NCBI GenBank assembly: GCA_030039695.1
Contig: JASHVB010000696.1
Location: forward strand, 1 to 17,826
Source of the DNA: Acetobacteraceae bacterium
GTDB taxonomy: Bacteria; Pseudomonadota; Alphaproteobacteria; Acetobacterales; Acetobacteraceae
Direction: 5' to 3'
DNA length: 17,826 nt
The translations under genes and the position numbers were made by a program. Below, piece after piece: positions 15,390 to 17,826 of the stretch. Numbering within the stretch: position 1 is the first letter of the stretch; every line of letters starts with the position of its first letter. Under the pieces are notes generated by a model. The model was given only the letters and a program-made list of their open reading frames with translations. It was not told where the DNA came from and ran no database searches.

Positions 15390-15869
15390 ATGATCCATCA
15401 CCTGTCGATCGCCGCGCGCGACCCGAAGAACGCGGCGGGCGTGCTGGCCGAACTCATGGGCGGCACCTGCGTGCCGTTCCCACCCAACCCCGGCAGCTTC
15501 TTCGCGCTGCAGCTCGACGACCATGGCTCCGGCGTCGAGGTCTATCCCGCAGGCACCCAACTGCAGCCTGCCGGCCCTACCGGCGGAAGCTTTGTGCGCA
15601 AGGATCATCGCGGCTACGGCTCCACGCATTTCGCGCTCAGCGTTGTGACAAATGCGGCGAAGGTGCATGATATCGCGCAGCGCGCCGGCTGGCACTGCTT
15701 CGATTGTAATCGCGGCCCGTTCCACGTGATCGAGGTGTGGATCGAGAACGAAACGATGGTGGAGATCCTGCCGCCGGAATACGCGGCCGAATACGTCGCG
15801 TTCACGTGTCCCGACAAAGTGCAGGCAGCCATGGCGGCGGCACGCACTTCGGCTGCGCGGCAGGGCTGA
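15390..15869 (+). CDS. VOC family protein
   Basis: A 159-residue protein starting MIHHLSIAARDPKNAAGVLA, typical of a glyoxalase/bleomycin-resistance fold. Candidate metal ligands are His4, His80 (STHFALSV) and Glu125 (TMVEIL). The segment WHCFDCNRGPFHVIEVWIEN carries a C-x-x-C pair and the final beta strand of the fold. Start ATG 15390 has GAGG 5 bases upstream and fits the N-terminal strand beginning at residue 2; a longer frame to 15354 adds nothing family-like. It faces away from the VOC-LLM operon across a 106-bp shared promoter region, which suggests co-regulation. The substrate is unknown. Confidence 0.88.
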   Translation: MIHHLSIAARDPKNAAGVLAELMGGTCVPFPPNPGSFFALQLDDHGSGVEVYPAGTQLQPAGPTGGSFVRKDHRGYGSTHFALSVVTNAAKVHDIAQRAGWHCFDCNRGPFHVIEVWIENETMVEILPPEYAAEYVAFTCPDKVQAAMAAARTSAARQG

Positions 15870-15883
15870 CTGCCACGCACACT

Positions 15884-15925
15884 CTCCTCCTCCCGTTGAC
15901 GGAGGGGGGGCGGGTGGCCACCCGC
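15884..15925. repeat. Pyrimidine/purine hairpin followed by an 8+8 palindrome
   Basis: A 10-bp stem (15884-15893 with 15901-15910, two G-T pairs, loop CGTTGAC) begins 14 bp after the VOC stop. Its last base is shared with GCGGGTGG-CCACCCGC (15910-15925), a perfect palindrome without a loop. No T tract follows. The pair resembles the CTCCC-GTTGAC-GGGAG type of intergenic repeats common in GC-rich Proteobacteria, and it may act as an mRNA 3' end for the plus-strand VOC gene. Confidence 0.55.
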
Positions 15926-16191
15926 GTCGAGGAACGGGGCAGGCGAGGGGCCTCACCGCACAATCGCGCGGAAGCCCCTGGCTTCAGATGCTATGGGGCG
16001 GCGGTGCGGAAGGATAGCAACGCATCGCCGTTGGAAACCAACGACAGAAAGTGTCCGTGCGGCCCGCAGATCAGCGCAGCCGACGAGGCAAACTGGCGAG
16101 GTTGGCAAAAACACCGGGGCCCCGGCGAGCGTCGGCGGCGACGAGAGGACGTGGCACACCTATTGCTGCCAAGCAAAGACAGGAGTGCCCC
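15926..16191. other. Non-coding stretch upstream of the transposase remnant
   Basis: No gene is seen. The stretch contains two short symmetric elements: a hairpin CGTTGG-AAA-CCAACG (16029-16043) and a 12-bp palindrome CCGGGGCCCCGG (16114-16125). If the following remnant is an IS110-group transposase, part of this stretch may be the element's former left non-coding end, where this group encodes its bridge RNA. That assignment is inference. The exact element boundary is not visible. Confidence 0.35.
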
Positions 16192-16464
16192 ATGCCTCAG
16201 CCGAAAGATGACCTCAGCCGTTCTCTCGTCGCCTTCGATCAGGATTGCAGCCTTTGCGCCGTGATCGAACTGAGCCTGGATAAATGGCTGGTTGGAGCGA
16301 TGGCTCCGGGTCTGGCACGCCCAGGAGCTCCCGCACGTCGCCTCGCGATTGACGGCATCAGCGATGGTTTTGCATCCGGTCGGCGCCCTCAAGCCCTGCG
16401 CCTTCGGCGCACCCTTCGGGCTTCGGGGCTTGACTGCGCCGCCCCGGTGCAAAGTGGGCATTGA
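16192..16464 (+). pseudogene. IS110-family transposase, N-terminal remnant
   Basis: The ATG at 16192 follows AGGAG with 6-base spacing and encodes LSRSLVAFDQDCSLCAVIEL followed by KWLVGAMAPGL. This matches, from memory, the start of one IS110-family transposase group (typically SRSLVAFDQDSTLIAVIEM, then SWLVAGIVPGV). Similarity runs about 42 residues, to roughly 16317. The translation then becomes Arg/Ala-rich and stops at 16464, so more than 250 residues including most of the RuvC-like DEDD and Tnp domains are missing. The usual IS110 element has no terminal inverted repeats, so its ends cannot be read by symmetry. The gene is non-functional as it stands. Confidence 0.65.
16391..16423. repeat. 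Nested hairpin in the 3' part of the transposase remnant
   Basis: An outer stem AAGCCC/GGGCTT (16391-16396 with 16418-16423) encloses a perfect inner stem TGCGCC-TTC-GGCGCA (16397-16411) plus a six-base bulge. The region after the recognisable transposase part is rich in CTTCGG motifs. It could be a REP-like unit or structured RNA debris; no function is shown. Confidence 0.4.
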
Positions 16465-16577
16465 TGCCGTGAATAGCTCTCCCTTTCTCTCGCTCACCTG
16501 GCGCTGCGCTGCCGCCTACGACCTGCCTGGAAAGATAACGTCAGCGCGCACCGAAAATGTTCGCTTGACATCGGGAA

Positions 16578-16595
16578 CCCCATACAAGAGTGGGG
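16578..16595 (-). terminator. Weak hairpin after the serine hydrolase gene
   Basis: CCCCA-N8-TGGGG lies 6 bases beyond the minus-strand stop at 16602. The stem is only 5 bp and the following bases are TTCCCG, not a T run, so an intrinsic terminator is possible but weakly supported. Confidence 0.25.
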
Positions 16596-16601
16596 CGGAG
16601 G

Positions 16602-17759
16602 TCAGCGCGAGGCGTAAACCGCCGCTTCGAACCGGTCCAGCAATCCCAGAACTGCCGGGTCGGCGAATGGCAGAATCTGCGTCATCAGCACGCCTGCCAC
16701 TCGCTTGCTTCGGTCCAGCCAGAAATAGGTATTGTTGACGCCGGCCCACGCGAGGCTGCCGGCGCCGCGTCCGCTCGGCGTGTCCTCCGTGTTGATCATG
16801 AACGTCAGTCCCCACTTCTTATCCATGCCAGGGAAGAACTCCGCGTCATTGGACAATGCCGGATCGGAAGTTATCAGCTTCCGCACATTGAGCGTACCCA
16901 TGTGGTTCTGCGCCATCAACTCCACCGTCTTTGGCTTCAACACACCGCTGCTGCCCGTCAGCAGAGTGCGCAGGAACGTGATATAGTCTGGCGCAGTGGA
17001 GAGCAGTCCGCCGCCACCCGGATAAAACTCGCGGTTGGCTGGAGGTGGTGCGGCCTCGGTCGGCACCAGCGAGCCATCTGCCTGCCGCGCATGCACCGTT
17101 ACCGTGCGCGATTCCCAATCGGGCAGAGGATCGAAGTTGGTGTCCCGCATGCCGAGCGGCGCGAAGATATGCCGCTGCATGTATTGCTGTAGGTTCAGCC
17201 CGCCGTTCACCGCCTCCACCAGGCGGCCAGCCCAGTCGATGCCGATCCCGTATTCCCAGCGTTCGCCCGGATCGAAGCCCAAGGGCGCATTCAGTGCGGC
17301 CAGCTTGCCGGTACGGGGTGCTGGCAGGCCGGTCTCCCGCGCGTACCGCGCCATGTTGCTGTTCCACGTCTCGTAGACAAAGCCCGATGTGTGAGTCAGC
17401 AGATTTCGCAGCGTGATGTTACCGTGCGCGGGGCGCAGGCTCGGCTTTCCGACACTGGAGAAACCTTCCAGCACCTGAGGATTCGCCAGTTCCGGCATCA
17501 CTTCGCCTGCCGGCTGGTCGAGCGATAGCTTGCCTTGCTCCACCATCTGCATCGCCGCCATGCCGGTGATCGTCTTAGTCATCGACGCAATGCGAAACAC
17601 CGTATCCACTGTCATCGGCGCGTCGCTGCCGAGCCTGCGGCGCCCGAACGCGCCCTGATAGATCACGCCGCCGTCGTCCGCGGCCACGGCGACCACACCC
17701 GGCACCTCGCCGGTACTCACCGCCTTCTGCAGCACCTGATCGATCGCGCCCTTGTCCAC
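16602..17759 (-). CDS. Serine hydrolase, class C beta-lactamase/EstB-like
   Basis: A penicillin-binding-protein-fold serine hydrolase, probably an esterase or peptidase rather than a true beta-lactamase. Counting from the GTG at 17759 the protein has 385 residues. It carries the nucleophile motif SMTK (Ser59, Lys62) in FRIASMTKTITG and Tyr170 in WEYGIGIDW, the equivalent of the YxN tyrosine. LLTHTSGF and YPGGGGLLSTAPDYITF are also family-typical, and a C-terminal AWAGVNNTYFWLD block stands where beta-lactamases carry KTG. No signal peptide is visible, so it is probably cytoplasmic. Start choice: GGGGAGG lies 5-8 bases before the GTG codons at 17762 and 17759, while a TTG at 17783 with GAGG is an alternative. 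The frame is open to the window edge, so a longer N-terminus cannot be excluded. Confidence 0.92.
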   Translation of the reverse strand: MDKGAIDQVLQKAVSTGEVPGVVAVAADDGGVIYQGAFGRRRLGSDAPMTVDTVFRIASMTKTITGMAAMQMVEQGKLSLDQPAGEVMPELANPQVLEGFSSVGKPSLRPAHGNITLRNLLTHTSGFVYETWNSNMARYARETGLPAPRTGKLAALNAPLGFDPGERWEYGIGIDWAGRLVEAVNGGLNLQQYMQRHIFAPLGMRDTNFDPLPDWESRTVTVHARQADGSLVPTEAAPPPANREFYPGGGGLLSTAPDYITFLRTLLTGSSGVLKPKTVELMAQNHMGTLNVRKLITSDPALSNDAEFFPGMDKKWGLTFMINTEDTPSGRGAGSLAWAGVNNTYFWLDRSKRVAGVLMTQILPFADPAVLGLLDRFEAAVYASR

Positions 17760-17826
17760 CACCACACCCTCCCCTGTTGCCAAGTGCCGTCCTCGGGCGG
17801 AAAGATGCGCGCCGTTCCGCGCAGCA

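Noticed and set aside
16114..16125. CCGGGGCCCCGG palindrome as a terminator or IS end
   Set aside because: No loop or T tract, and short GC palindromes are expected by chance in this composition; kept only as a note within the non-coding stretch.
16565..16595. Sigma-70 promoter starting with TTGACA at 16565
   Set aside because: No acceptable -10 hexamer lies 16-18 bp downstream, and the next plus-strand DNA is antisense to the serine hydrolase.

Overview
The window is GC-rich chromosomal DNA with dense coding on both strands and clear Shine-Dalgarno sites. Its enzyme families (Acs, MarC, class III CoA-transferase, dienelactone hydrolase, LigD) point to a metabolically versatile Pseudomonadota, probably an environmental alpha- or betaproteobacterium. 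No rRNA or other taxon-defining gene is present, so this assignment is inference. I see no tRNA, rRNA, CRISPR array or intact insertion sequence.

Layout. (1) Positions 2-1429 (+) hold the C-terminal three quarters of acetyl-CoA synthetase. It converges on a minus-strand run of four tightly packed genes (4838 down to 1475): SDR oxidoreductase, amidase, MarC-family membrane protein and a DUF1993 protein. (2) A 268-bp divergent intergenic region with an 18-bp dyad separates that operon from a plus-strand pair, dienelactone hydrolase (5107-5805) and a CaiB/BaiF CoA-transferase (5859-7097). (3) Positions 7098-8089 contain no convincing intact gene. They hold coding-like debris, a perfect 33-bp tandem duplication and a long imperfect palindrome of a dispersed-repeat type. 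(4) Minus-strand genes follow: a Glyoxalase_3-type VOC protein (8090-8935), a three-domain LigD (9106-11748) with a textbook terminator, and a class III aminotransferase (11849-13207). (5) Positions 13208-13805 are a second scar, with an apparent 3' gene fragment and a frameshifted 5' stub of a PrpF/oxalomesaconate-tautomerase-like gene. (6) A VOC gene and a luciferase-like monooxygenase overlap by ATGA on the minus strand, divergent from another VOC gene on the plus strand. (7) Positions 15870-16601 are a third gene-poor stretch with inverted repeats and the 5' remnant of an IS110-family transposase gene. (8) A class C beta-lactamase-like serine hydrolase (minus) runs to the right edge.

Most genes belong to small-molecule catabolism: amide hydrolysis, alcohol/ketone oxidation, lactone hydrolysis, CoA transfer, transamination, ring-cleavage or glyoxalase-type VOC enzymes, flavin monooxygenation and ester hydrolysis. 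Acetyl-CoA synthetase would feed the end product into central metabolism. LigD is the one DNA-repair gene, and its usual partner Ku is not in the window. The three gene-poor stretches suggest repeated insertion and deletion. I did not find a convincing new defence or mobile system. The best leads are the relics, the repeats and the divergent regulatory regions.
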